Source: RYN-230 sp963711705
GTDB taxonomy: Bacteria; Actinomycetota; Actinomycetes; Streptosporangiales; Streptosporangiaceae
Assembly: GCA_963711705.1 (NCBI GenBank)
Contig: CAVQFM010000008.1
Coordinates: 186,001 to 250,000, forward strand
DNA length: 64,000 nt
Reading direction: 5' to 3'
Shown: piece by piece, positions 17,801-26,214 of the stretch
Numbering within the stretch: position 1 is the stretch's first letter
How the letters are laid out: each line of letters starts with the position of its first letter
The notes under the pieces: generated by a model
Databases searched by the model: none
Seen by the model: only the letters and a program-made list of their open reading frames with translations
What the model was told of the DNA's origin: nothing
Made by a program: the position numbers and the translations under genes

Positions 17801-19087
17801 TCAGCTTTCTTCCGGCGGCTGGCCTGCTGATGCTGGCCGCTGCGGTCCGGCCTGCTCACCCTCCCGCCCGGCCACCAGGGCGGCCGGCCGCACCGAATCA
17901 GCGCCGAACCGCCCGGTGATCTGGTCCAGGGTCCGCTCGGCATCGCGCCAGCCAGCGGGCTGCGGGCCGAACGCCAGCTGGGTAGCGGCCCGGGACGACG
18001 GCACGAGCCCGTTGGCCCGCACCCCGACCAGGCGGAGCCGGGCCCGGGAGTCCAGTCCCGAGGCGGCATACAGGGCGCAGGCCGTGGCGTAGATGGCCTG
18101 GGCCACGTCGGTGGGCTCGGCCAGCGTGCGGGACCTGGTGATCGTGGTGAAGTTGGCCAGCCGGAGCTTGACCACCACCGTCCTGGCCAGCGCGTCTGCG
18201 GCACGCAGGCCGCGCGCCGTCCGCCCGGACAGCCGGAGCAGCTCGCGGCGGATCACCTCGGGGTCATCGACGTCGCTGGCGAACGTCTCCTCCGCGCCGA
18301 TGCTCTTCTCCGGGACGCGGCTCACCACGGGGCGCTCATCCCGTCCCCAGGCCAGCGCGGCCAGATGGGCACCGAGCGAGGGACCGAGCTCACGCTGCAG
18401 GGTGCCCACCGGGGTCTGCGCGATGTCGCGCACCGTGCGCAGGCCGAGCCGGGCCAGGACCTGCCCGGTCTGCTCCCCTACCCCCCACAGCGCCGCCACC
18501 GGCAGCGGGTGGAGGAAGTCCAGGATGCCGTCGGCGGGGACGACGAGCAGGCCGTCCGGTTTGCACCGGGCGGACGCGAGCTTGGCGACGAACTTGCACG
18601 AGGCCACTCCCACGGAGCAGGTGATGCCCTGCTGCTCGGCCACGGTGGCCCGGATCTGCGCGGCGATCTGGGCCGGAGGCCCGAGCCGCCGGCCCGCCCC
18701 GGACACGTCGAGGAACGCCTCGTCCAGGGCGAGCGGCTCCACCTCCGGGGTGACCGCCCGGAAGATCTCCATGACCTCCCGGGACACGGCCGCGTAGGCC
18801 TTATGGTGCGGCGCGATGAACACGGCCTGCGGGCACAGCCGCCGGGCCCGGGTCACCGGCATAGCCGAGCTGACCCCGAACGCCCGGGCCTCGTAGGTAG
18901 CGGAGAGCACGACGCCACGGGTGGACGTGGCCCCCACGATCACCGGCTGCCCGGCCAGGTCCGGCCGGTCCCGGATCTCGACACTGGCGTAGAAGGCATC
19001 CATGTCCGCGTGCAGGATGTGGCAGTCGCGGTCATCCGCCGCGGCAGAACCGGTATCCGGCGGTGGGCCGGGCCGGGCCCGGCTCAT
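17801..19087 (-). CDS. dinB: DNA polymerase IV (Y-family)
   Basis: Error-prone translesion polymerase. 428 residues. Catalytic carboxylates seen in HADMDAFYASVE (about 25-36) and LALDEAFLDVSG (about 118-129); palm, helix-hairpin-helix (WGVGEQTGQVLARLGL) and little-finger domains follow, with a C-terminal extension poor in similarity. I do not see a canonical C-terminal beta-clamp motif by eye. Stop and start codons overlap with the methyltransferase gene upstream (19084-19087), so they are probably co-transcribed. Confidence 0.95.
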   Translation of the reverse strand: MSRARPGPPPDTGSAAADDRDCHILHADMDAFYASVEIRDRPDLAGQPVIVGATSTRGVVLSATYEARAFGVSSAMPVTRARRLCPQAVFIAPHHKAYAAVSREVMEIFRAVTPEVEPLALDEAFLDVSGAGRRLGPPAQIAAQIRATVAEQQGITCSVGVASCKFVAKLASARCKPDGLLVVPADGILDFLHPLPVAALWGVGEQTGQVLARLGLRTVRDIAQTPVGTLQRELGPSLGAHLAALAWGRDERPVVSRVPEKSIGAEETFASDVDDPEVIRRELLRLSGRTARGLRAADALARTVVVKLRLANFTTITRSRTLAEPTDVAQAIYATACALYAASGLDSRARLRLVGVRANGLVPSSRAATQLAFGPQPAGWRDAERTLDQITGRFGADSVRPAALVAGREGEQAGPQRPASAGQPPEES

Positions 19088-19892
19088 CGGTACCCGAGGA
19101 CGTGGAACTGGGCGGCGATGTCGTGGAAGGCCGGGTGCGCCGAGGCGGCCTGCTCCAGGGCCAGCAGGGCGTCCGAGGCACCGGGATCGACGTCCGCGAA
19201 GGAGCCGGGAACCAGGTCGGCGAAGACCCGGACCCCGTGCGCCGCCCCGGCCCGCAGCCCGGCGCCTTCGATCATCCCGACCACGTCAGCCACGGTGAAC
19301 CGGCGCGGCGCCGCGGCGTAGCCGTGGCCGTTCCCGCCCGGGCCGGTACTGCCGCCCGGGCCGGTACTGCCGCCGGCCGGGCCGGTACTGACCGTGCCGA
19401 GCAGCCGCCGGGCCTCGTCGAACCGGCCGGCCAGGGCCCGGTGCAGCACCGCCGCGACCGCGCTGGCGGCCAGCACGCTCACCGCGCCGGCTGGCCGGAG
19501 CACACTGGCCACCGCGGTCATGGCCGCGTCCGGGGCATCCACGTACTCCAGGACGCTGTGGCAGAGCACCAGATCCGCGCCCTGTTCGCCGACCAGGCGG
19601 GCCAGGTCGGTGACATCCCCCTGCACGGCGCGCAGGGGCACCGCCGCCTCCGCGGCCCGGCGCTGCGCGGCGGCCAGCGAATCCGGGCTCGGGTCGATCA
19701 CGGTCACCGTGTGCCCCTGGCCGGCCAGGGGCGCCGCGAAGCCACCGGTCCCGCCGCCGACATCCACGATGTCCAGCCGGGGCCGGCCGGCCCGGCGGCC
19801 AGGTCGGAGATCACCGCCCGGAGCACGTCCCGGATGACCACGGCGCGCGCATCCCCGTACCTGTCCCACCGCTGTGCCTGCGCGCTGGCCAC
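19084..19892 (-). CDS. Class I SAM-dependent methyltransferase with an apparent frameshift
   Basis: GTG 19892 (MASAQAQRWDRYGDARA) has AGGAGG seven bases upstream. The first about 30 codons read in one frame and the SAM-binding motif VDVGGGTGGFAAPLA plus the rest of the protein in the next; a single missing base in the G/C tract at about 19785-19802 would join them. Motif II (VTVIDPSPDSLAAA) and motif IV region (DLVLCHSVLEYV) are intact. Substrate unknown; the family resembles small-molecule methyltransferases often found next to dinB in actinobacteria. A short Gly-Ser-Thr-Pro repeat interrupts the middle. Confidence 0.8.
19336..19390 (-). repeat. 18-bp tandem repeat inside the methyltransferase gene
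   Basis: An 18-base unit (GCCCGGGCCGGTACTGCC on plus) occurs twice exactly (19336-19353, 19354-19371) and once more in altered form to 19390, encoding a GGSTGP repeat. Length preserves frame, so it is a loop expansion rather than a disruption. Confidence 0.8.
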
Positions 19893-20230
19893 GGTCACCC
19901 CTCCTCGCTCACCGTAGGGGTCCCAATGTAGTGCTGACTGAGGACAATCCCCCGGGTTCGGTCCCAGGTAGGCCCCTGGTTGCACCGGCCACCGCCGGCC
20001 GTGATCCGCTCGCAACCTATTTAGTGATTAGCACCATCACCCACGGGCAGAACTAGGCCAGCGAGAGCGCGCCGGAGGTCAGCGCTGACATGATGGTCGC
20101 CAGAAAACCCGTGCTGCCGGAACCAGTCTTCCGGTCCGCCCGTATAAGGGTTATGCACGGTTTTCCTCGGGCCCGGCGCAGAGAATGGTCATCCATATCC
20201 AAAGCGGTCTCACATGCGTGCCACACCGCC
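19893..20230. other. Divergent intergenic region, no gene seen
   Basis: About 340 bp between the methyltransferase (minus) and a membrane protein (plus). Base composition is less GC-rich around 20020-20210. It should hold both promoters, but apart from the TAGGCT element described separately I see no strong motif, tRNA or conserved peptide. Confidence 0.5.
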
Positions 20231-20246
20231 TAGGCTCTCCCCCATG
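20231..20246 (+). promoter_or_regulatory. Possible leaderless promoter (-10 TAGGCT)
   Basis: TAGGCT at 20231-20236 ends seven bases before ATG 20244, which places the transcription start at or next to the start codon. No Shine-Dalgarno is visible. No convincing -35. Confidence 0.4.
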
Positions 20247-20879
20247 GTCGAGCACTTGGAGCTCCCCCGGCCGCTGCGACTGCTCCGCTGCACCGGGTTG
20301 AGCCTGAGCGAATCCCTTGGTCTTCCGCTCGCCGCCTACGCTCTCGGCGCCTGGCTGGGCGGCCGGAACGTCGGCCTCCTGGTGGGAGTCGGGGCGATCT
20401 GGGCGACCGCGCTGATCCGCAAGATCGCCTCCGGATCGGTGCCCAGCCTGCTGACCATCTCGGCCATCGTGCTCTCCGTGCAGACCGTCGTGGTCCTCGC
20501 GACCGGCGTGTTCTGGATCTTCCTGCTGCAGTTCCCGCTCGGCTATGCGGCCATGTTCATCCTGTTCGCGCGGACCGCGTGGGGCCCGAACCCGATCGTC
20601 GCCAAGCTCGCCGCCGAGGTCGTGGCGCTGCGCCAGCCGGCTCACCACCCCGGGCTGCACCGGTTCTTCCAGGGCGCGACCTGGCTGTGGGCAGGCATCT
20701 TCCTGATACTCACCGCCGGCCTGGCGGTGATGATGTGGACCGAGCCGGCCAGCACCTTCCTCATGCTTTCCACGCTCGCGACGGTGGCCGGGACCGTGGC
20801 CGGTATCGGCGCCTCGGTCGTGTGGTTCTGGTCGGTACTGCGCAAGCACGGGCTTCGGGTGCAGTTCGCCACGATGTGA
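20244..20879 (+). CDS. Unrecognised polytopic membrane protein (VC0807-like topology)
   Basis: 211 residues starting MVEHLELPRPLRLLRC; ATG 20214 ten codons earlier is in frame but lacks a ribosome site, whereas 20244 has a leaderless-type -10 element. About five hydrophobic segments (near 30-50, 60-75, 80-105, 145-165, 175-200). The sequence pattern (ESLGLPLAAYALGAWLGGRN, LFARTAWGPNP) resembles VC0807-type/DUF3159-like membrane proteins of unknown function, but I am not sure of the family. Monocistronic, convergent with nusB. Confidence 0.75.
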   Translation: MVEHLELPRPLRLLRCTGLSLSESLGLPLAAYALGAWLGGRNVGLLVGVGAIWATALIRKIASGSVPSLLTISAIVLSVQTVVVLATGVFWIFLLQFPLGYAAMFILFARTAWGPNPIVAKLAAEVVALRQPAHHPGLHRFFQGATWLWAGIFLILTAGLAVMMWTEPASTFLMLSTLATVAGTVAGIGASVVWFWSVLRKHGLRVQFATM

Positions 20880-20926
20880 CCGGGCTGGCCCAGCCGGCCA
20901 GGCCCCGTCAGCCGGCCAGGCCCCCG

Positions 20927-21337
20927 TCAGACGGTGAGCGTGGGCTTCAGCTCCAGCAGCCGGCCCAGCAGCCCGTTCACGAACGCGGGTGACGCGTCGG
21001 TGGACAGATCCCGGGCCAGCAGCACGGCCTCGCTGATGGCTACCGCGTCCGGCACATCGTCGGCCCAGAGCAATTCGTACAGGCCGATGCGCAGCACGTT
21101 GCGGTCCACGATGGGCATCCGGTCCAGCGCCCACCCCTCGGCGTACTCGGACAGCAGCTCGTCGATGCGCTCGCGGTGCGCCTGCACCCCGCGCACCAGC
21201 TGGGCCGCGTACTCGCCGACCGGCGGGCTGGCCTGGGCCAGCCGCTGGTCCAGCAGGTCCAGCACCGGCTCGCCCCGTACCTCAGCTTCGAACAGGACGT
21301 CGAGGGCCCGCTTGCGGGCCTTGCTACGCGCAGGCAC
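20927..21337 (-). CDS. nusB: Transcription antitermination factor NusB
   Basis: RNA-binding antitermination protein that with NusE/S10 binds boxA of rRNA operons. 136 residues, all-helical. Signatures: ARKRALDVLFEAEVRG at the N-terminus, LDRMPIVDRNVLRIGLYELL about 70-90 and DASPAFVNGLLGRLL near the C-terminus. Nine bp downstream of efp, the common actinobacterial order pepQ-efp-nusB. Confidence 0.96.
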   Translation of the reverse strand: MPARSKARKRALDVLFEAEVRGEPVLDLLDQRLAQASPPVGEYAAQLVRGVQAHRERIDELLSEYAEGWALDRMPIVDRNVLRIGLYELLWADDVPDAVAISEAVLLARDLSTDASPAFVNGLLGRLLELKPTLTV

Positions 21338-21346
21338 GGAACTCGA

Positions 21347-21904
21347 TCATGCCCGGCCGAGATAGTCACCCGTGCGGGTATCGACCTTCACCTTTTCCCC
21401 GGTGGTGATGAACAGCGGCACCTGGATCTGCGCGCCGGTCTCCAGCGTGGCTGGCTTGGTGCCGCCGGTGGACCGGTCACCCTGCACGCCCGGGTCGGTC
21501 TGGCTGACGGTGAGCTCGACCGAGGCGGGAAGCTCCACGTACAGCGGGGTGCCGTCGTTGAACGCCACCACGGCCGTCTGCTCCTCGAGCAGATAGTCCG
21601 CGGCGCCACCGACGACCGGCCGGGGGATGTGCGGCTGGTCGTAGTCCTGGGTGTCCATGAAGACGAAATCGTCGCCCTCACGGTAGAGATACTGCATCTC
21701 CCGCCTATCGACGTTGGCCACGTCGACCTTGACCCCCGCATTGAAGGTCCGGTCCACGACCTTGCCGGAGAGCACGTTCTTCAGCCGGGTGCGCACGAAG
21801 GCGCCGCCCTTGCCTGGCTTGACATGCTGGAAGTCAACGACATTCCAGAGCTGCCCGTCGATGTTCAGCGTCATGCCGTTCTTGAGGTCGTTCGTGGTGG
21901 CCAC
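21347..21904 (-). CDS. efp: Elongation factor P
   Basis: Relieves ribosome stalling at polyproline. 185 residues, three beta-barrel domains. Domain I loop is VKPGKGGAF with Lys32 at the tip, the position modified in some bacteria. C-terminal signature IQVPLFITTGEKVKVDTRTG intact. The many Pro-rich tails in this window (MurG, FtsI, FtsL and others) make EF-P functionally relevant. Confidence 0.97.
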   Translation of the reverse strand: MATTNDLKNGMTLNIDGQLWNVVDFQHVKPGKGGAFVRTRLKNVLSGKVVDRTFNAGVKVDVANVDRREMQYLYREGDDFVFMDTQDYDQPHIPRPVVGGAADYLLEEQTAVVAFNDGTPLYVELPASVELTVSQTDPGVQGDRSTGGTKPATLETGAQIQVPLFITTGEKVKVDTRTGDYLGRA

Positions 21905-21940
21905 GTCTGCGTATCTCCAACGTGCGGGTATGCCCGCCGG

Positions 21941-23038
21941 TCACAGGACGAGCAATTCCCGGGTGGTAGTAGTGAGAAGTTCCTGCGATGCGGCCGGCCC
22001 CGAGCCAGCGCGCACCACCAGGGTGTCCTCGATCCGGACGCCGCCTTGGCCGGGAAGGTAGACCCCGGGCTCGACGGTGATGGGAACCCGGTCCCCGAGT
22101 GTACCCGTCCGGCCATACCCCACGATCGGTGCCTCGTGCACTTCCAGGCCTACGCCGTGGCCCAGCCCGTGCTGGAAATGCTCACCGTGGCCTGCCCCGG
22201 TGATCAGGTCCCGCGCGGCCGCGTCCACGACCGTCACGTCCGCGCCGGGCGTGGCCGCCTCGATGCCGGCCTGCTGGGCCGCGGCCACCAGCGCGTAGAT
22301 GTCACGCTGCCACGCCGCGGGCTCGCCGATCACCACGGTACGGGTCATGTCCGCGTGGTAGCCCTGGTACCTGGCCCCGAAGTCAAGCGTGATCATGTCC
22401 CCCACGGCCAGCAGCCGGCTGGACGGGACGTGGTGCGGGATCGCGCCGTTTGGCCCGCTGGCCACGATGGTGTCGAAGGCCGGGCGCTCCGCGCCCAGGT
22501 CGGCCATGGTGCGGTCGAGCAGCATGGCCAGGTCGCGTTCGCTCTCCCCGGGGCGGATGTGCGGCACGATCTCATCGAACGTCCGTGACGTGATCGCGCA
22601 CGCCTCGGCGAGCAGGGCGATCTCGGCCTCGTCCTTGACCATCCGCAGGATCTCCACCGCCCGGCCGAGCGGTACCAGGTCCAGGCCGGGAGCGGTGGCC
22701 GCGAGCTCCTGGTGCCGCTCCACGGTCATCTCGTGCGCCTCGAAAGCGATCCGGCGCAGCCCGCGCGCCGCGGCCAGCCGGGCCAGCGCCGGCTCAATGA
22801 ACCGCTCGGTGACCAGTTCCAGGTCGGGGCTGTCCCGCTGCGCGGCCAGCGCGTACCTCGAATCGGTGGCCAGCACCGCCGCCGGGCCCGAGGCCGGGAG
22901 CAGCAGGGCCGCGTTGGAACTGGCCAGGCCGGTCAGGTAGCGCACGTTGGCCGGGCTGGTGATGAGAGCAGCGTCAGCGCCCACCCCCGCCACCGCGGGC
23001 TGCAGCCGCTCCCGCCGCGCCCCCTGAATCTCAGGCAT
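21941..23038 (-). CDS. M24-family Xaa-Pro aminopeptidase/dipeptidase
   Basis: Cytosolic metallopeptidase cleaving X-Pro bonds. From ATG 23038, 365 residues: creatinase-like N-terminal domain to about 130 and pita-bread catalytic domain with the five metal ligands in LDFGARYQGYHADMTRT (two Asp), HGLGHGVGLEVHEAP (His), and TVEPGVYLPGQGGVRIED (two Glu). The ATG has a TACAGT -10 element seven bases upstream, and also GGGGG. Gene pepQ/pepP of the efp cluster; I do not assign a symbol because the two are not separable by eye. Confidence 0.93.
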   Translation of the reverse strand: MPEIQGARRERLQPAVAGVGADAALITSPANVRYLTGLASSNAALLLPASGPAAVLATDSRYALAAQRDSPDLELVTERFIEPALARLAAARGLRRIAFEAHEMTVERHQELAATAPGLDLVPLGRAVEILRMVKDEAEIALLAEACAITSRTFDEIVPHIRPGESERDLAMLLDRTMADLGAERPAFDTIVASGPNGAIPHHVPSSRLLAVGDMITLDFGARYQGYHADMTRTVVIGEPAAWQRDIYALVAAAQQAGIEAATPGADVTVVDAAARDLITGAGHGEHFQHGLGHGVGLEVHEAPIVGYGRTGTLGDRVPITVEPGVYLPGQGGVRIEDTLVVRAGSGPAASQELLTTTTRELLVL

Positions 23039-23051
23039 GCCCCCGACTGTA
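23036..23051 (-). promoter_or_regulatory. -10 element TACAGT of the M24 peptidase gene
   Basis: TACAGT on the minus strand (23051-23046) ends seven bases before ATG 23038-23036, spacing expected for a leaderless or near-leaderless transcript. Confidence 0.45.
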
Positions 23052-23136
23052 CGCGGCCGTGCTCCCGCATCTGCGCGGTGCATTGTGTGCGTCATGCCGC
23101 CACAATTGCACCGCACTGACCAAAGACACCGCGCTG

Positions 23137-23346
23137 TCAGGGGCGGACAGTGGCGTGGGCCAGGACGGACAGCTCGGCCGGGAGGTCAGCGGGCACGAAT
23201 GCGACGCCGTCCGGCACCGGGATCCGGGCGGCCGCGAGACGGCTGCGTTTCCATTGCTGGGTGACCGGATGATCGATCTCGAAAACCCGCATCCGGCCGG
23301 CCAGCCCGGACCGGTAGGCGAATGAATCCAGCCCGGCCCCCGAGGA
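23137..23346 (-). pseudogene. Remnant of an LCM-type SAM-dependent methyltransferase
   Basis: A 69-codon minus-strand fragment bounded by stops (TAA 23349-23347 and TGA 23139-23137), with no start codon before the conserved part. It carries GAGLDSFAYRSGLAGRMR followed by VFEIDHPVTQQWKR and a RIPVPDGVAFVPADL segment, the SAM-binding core of the leucine-carboxymethyltransferase-like (TIGR00027-type) family, normally about 270-300 residues. Only the central quarter remains, so this is an eroded gene. Confidence 0.75.
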
Positions 23347-23420
23347 TTACGGATTGCGTGATGCCGCGTGAGCCGCCGGGGCACGGCCATGGTGTCGGTG
23401 GCGGCTGGCAGGATCGTGGC

Positions 23421-24600
23421 ATGACCGGGCCAGCTCCTGCGGGCGCGCAGCCGGGCGTGCTCGCGGAGCGGTACGCGGCCCAGCTGCTGTCCGGGCCGCC
23501 GGCGGGCTACGGCGGAGCAGGCCGCGGGCCACCTGCTGGCCATTCAGGGCCAGGATCCCCGGGGCGCCCGGCTGGCCATCCGGGCCCGTACCCGCGGGCT
23601 GACCGCGGCCGACGTGGACCGTGCGCTGACCACCGACCGGACGCTCGTGATCAGCTGGCTGAACCGGGGCACCCTGCACCTGGTCCGGGCCGCCGATTAC
23701 TGGCCGCTGCACCAGCTCACCACGCCCCAGCTGCAGGCCGGCTGCGACCGCCGCCTGGCCCAGGAGGGTCTCTCGCCGGACGAGGCGGACCGCGGGGTGG
23801 CGGTCATCGAGCGGGCGCTGGCCGGCGACGGCCCGCTCACCCGGGCCCAGCTGGCCGGGCGGCTCTCCCCGGCCGGGGTGCGCACCGCGGGCCAGGCCAT
23901 GGTCTTCCTGCTGTTCCTGGCGTCACTGCGCGGGATCATCGTCCGCGGCCCGATGGCCGGCCGCCAGCATGCCTACGTGCTGGCCCGGGACTGGATCGGC
24001 GCGCCCCCGGTGCTGGACCCGGACGCGGCCCTGGGCTGGCTGGCCCGCCGGTTCCTGGCCGGCCACGGCCCGGCCACCGACCGGGACCTGGCCAAGTGGG
24101 CGGGCCTGCCGCTGCGGGCCGCCCGGCGCGGGCTGGCCAGCATCGCCGCCGAACTGGCCGAGCGGGACGACGGCCTGGCCAGCCTGACCGGGTCAGCCGC
24201 CCGGGCCAGCCCGGCGCCGCCTGGCTCCCACCAGCCGGAGCTGCCACCCAGCCCGCTGCCGCCCCGGCCCGGCGTGGAGCAGCCGGGGCTGCCACCGGCG
24301 CGCCTGCTCGGCTCGTTCGACCCGGTGCTGCACGGCTGGCTGTCCCGCGAGCCGGTGCTGGGCAGGCACCAGCGGAAGATCATCCTCGGTGGCATGTTCG
24401 TCCCGTTCGCCCTGGTCCACGGGCACGCCGTCGGCACCTGGACGTTCACCCGCGGCCGGGTGGTGCTCAGCCCGCTGGAAGACCTGGCGGCCGCCGACCA
24501 GCAGGCCCTGCGGGCCGACGCGGCTGACGTCGAGCGCTTCCTCGGCGCAGCCGGGACGCCGCCCGCGGACCGCAGCCCGGATTCAGGGAGCGCCAGGTGA
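23421..24600 (+). CDS. Winged-helix DNA-binding (HTH_42/AlkZ-like) protein with an apparent frameshift
   Basis: About 392 residues when frames are joined. Begins MTGPAPAGAQPGVLAERYAA (ATG 23421, weak AGGA upstream), then near 23495-23515 the homologous sequence AEQAAGHLLAIQGQDPRGAR continues one base later; one extra base in the GGCGGGCTACGGCGG region explains this. Downstream: SWLNRGTLHLVRAADYWPLH, GSFDPVLHGWL and a C-terminal IILGGMFVPFALV segment, all typical of the winged-helix family related to DNA glycosylase AlkZ. Function here (repair or antibiotic resistance) is not known. Its 3' end overlaps the convergent ATPase gene by 18 bp. Confidence 0.8.
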
Positions 24601-25149
24601 GCCCGCCTGGCGGCGCACATGCCAGGGAAGCGCGGCCAGTACGGCTGCGGGCCGCTGGTCCAGCGGGCCGTTCAGTTCGGTCACCGGGACCCCGGTCCAT
24701 GCGTGCAGCGGGTCGCGGTAGACGAGGTCGAGCAGCGTGTCATTGACCGCCTGGCGCAGCTGGGGCATCTCGGCCCGCGGCAGGACGCGTTCGGTCTCGG
24801 CCGTGACCGGCGTGATGACCAGCAGGTCCAGGCGGGCCAGGGCGGACCGCAGAGCCGCTGGGTCGGCCTCATCCTCGAGGTCAGCACCCTGCGCAGCAAG
24901 GTAGGCCAGGAAGTCCACGGGCGTGCGATCGAACACCACGCTGACGCCGGATGAGCTCAGCATGCGCATGGACTGCCGGAGCTGGGCCCGGTAGTCCTCC
25001 AGCGACGGGGGGAAGCCGACGTCGTAGCCCGCTTCCTCCAGCAGGACGTAAGGCTCGTCGGCGGGCACGTGACCGGGCAACTGTGCGCACAGCTCCCCGA
25101 CCAGCGTCGTCTTCCCGGTTCCGTGCGGCCCGGACACCCCAATGCGCAT
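24583..25149 (-). CDS. Small P-loop AAA-type ATPase/kinase-like protein
   Basis: 188 residues from ATG 25149 with AGGAG six bases upstream. Walker A GPHGTGKTTLV at about 7-17; a Walker-B-like VVFDRTPVDFLAYLA about 71-85. The arrangement matches the AAA_28/NadR-like nucleoside kinase-type ATPase family; substrate unknown. It is divergent from the PadR gene, with the palindromic operator between them, so both may answer to the same regulator. Confidence 0.8.
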   Translation of the reverse strand: MRIGVSGPHGTGKTTLVGELCAQLPGHVPADEPYVLLEEAGYDVGFPPSLEDYRAQLRQSMRMLSSSGVSVVFDRTPVDFLAYLAAQGADLEDEADPAALRSALARLDLLVITPVTAETERVLPRAEMPQLRQAVNDTLLDLVYRDPLHAWTGVPVTELNGPLDQRPAAVLAALPWHVRRQAGSPGAP

Positions 25150-25247
25150 CTGCGTCTCCTGTATCCACCCGCTGGGCAGCAGCCTGGCACAGCTGCCTGC
25201 CGGTCGCCCGGGCCGTGGCGGCCTGGTGACAACTACCACGAATATGC

Positions 25248-25276
25248 TTGCGGCCGGATACAAGCCGCCGTATACT
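25248..25276 (+). promoter_or_regulatory. Promoter of the PadR gene
   Basis: TTGCGG (25248-25253), 17-bp spacer, TATACT (25271-25276). The transcript would start about 60 bases before the PadR ATG. The -10 lies inside the left arm of the adjacent palindrome. Confidence 0.65.
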
Positions 25277-25294
25277 CGTGCACGGATATACGGC
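25267..25294. promoter_or_regulatory. Palindromic operator GCCGTATA-N12-TATACGGC
   Basis: Perfect 8-bp inverted repeat (25267-25274 and 25287-25294) with a 12-base spacer. PadR repressors bind dyad sites often built on GTAT/ATAC, and this site covers the -10 element of the padR-like gene, so autorepression and possibly control of the divergent ATPase gene are inferred. Confidence 0.65.
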
Positions 25295-25345
25295 AACGGG
25301 CATGAGGCCTGGACAGTCAGCGAGCACGAAGGTGGTGAACAGGCG

Positions 25346-26041
25346 ATGGCAACCAAGCGGCGCAAGGTGTCCAACCCGCTGGCGCTCGCCGTGCTGGCCA
25401 CCCTGCGGCAGGCCCCGATGCACCCCTACGAGATGGCGACCACCATGCGGTCGCAGGGCAAAGAGCGGAGCATCAAGCTGAACTTCGGCTCGCTCTACAC
25501 GGTCGTGGACAACCTGGCCAAGCACGGGTTCATCGAGGCCGTGGAGGCCAGCCGGGAGGGGCGGCGGCCCGAGCGCACGACCTACCGGCTGACCGGGGCC
25601 GGGCGGGCCGAACTGGAGGACTGGCTGGCCGAACTGCTCGGCACGCCGGTCAAGGAATACCCCCAGTTCGAGGCGGCCCTGTCGGAGATGGCGGTGCTGA
25701 TGCCCGAACGGGTGCTCGAACTGCTCCGCCACCGCGCGGCCGCTCTGGAGCAGGCCATCGCCGGCGCCCGCGCCGAAGTGGCCGGGTTCCCCTGGCTGCC
25801 CCGGCTGTTCCTGATCGAGACCGAGTACCACCTGGCCATGCAGGAAGCCGAGCTGGCCTGGGTCCGCGGCCTCGTGGCCGAGCTTGACGACGGCTCGTTC
25901 CCTGACCTGGCCGCGTGGGGCCACTGGGTGAAGACCGGTGAGCTAACTGCTGACCTGGATCCCCGGCTGGCCACGGCGATAGCAGAAACCGCACCCGGCG
26001 CCAGCCCGGCCACCGGCGCGGGAGGGGAGCCGCTGAACTGA
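25346..26041 (+). CDS. PadR-family transcriptional regulator
   Basis: 231 residues from ATG 25346. N-terminal winged helix (LALAVLATLRQAPMHPYEMATTM, then SLYTVVDNLAKHGFIEAVE and the wing RTTYRLTGAGRAELEDWL), followed by a C-terminal helical Vir-type dimerisation region about 105-200. It precedes a DrrAB-type exporter, and PadR regulators commonly repress such drug exporters until a ligand binds. Start chosen because the upstream open frame covers the promoter and operator. Confidence 0.93.
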   Translation: MATKRRKVSNPLALAVLATLRQAPMHPYEMATTMRSQGKERSIKLNFGSLYTVVDNLAKHGFIEAVEASREGRRPERTTYRLTGAGRAELEDWLAELLGTPVKEYPQFEAALSEMAVLMPERVLELLRHRAAALEQAIAGARAEVAGFPWLPRLFLIETEYHLAMQEAELAWVRGLVAELDDGSFPDLAAWGHWVKTGELTADLDPRLATAIAETAPGASPATGAGGEPLN

Positions 26042-26214
26042 CCTACCGGCGCGAGCCGGCCCCCGGCCAGGTGCGGCAACACCCAACCAGGGGCCGTGAT
26101 CCTCGAACCGATCCCGCGGCAACGAGATCCGGACGAGTTGTAGCAGCTCAAGGATACTCGGTGTGTTCGCCGTGGACCGGTTCGGCAACCGACCAGGCAC
26201 GGAGGAACACCCAC

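Noticed and set aside
19336..19390. CRISPR or VNTR outside genes
   Set aside because: An 18-bp in-frame repeat inside a methyltransferase coding sequence.
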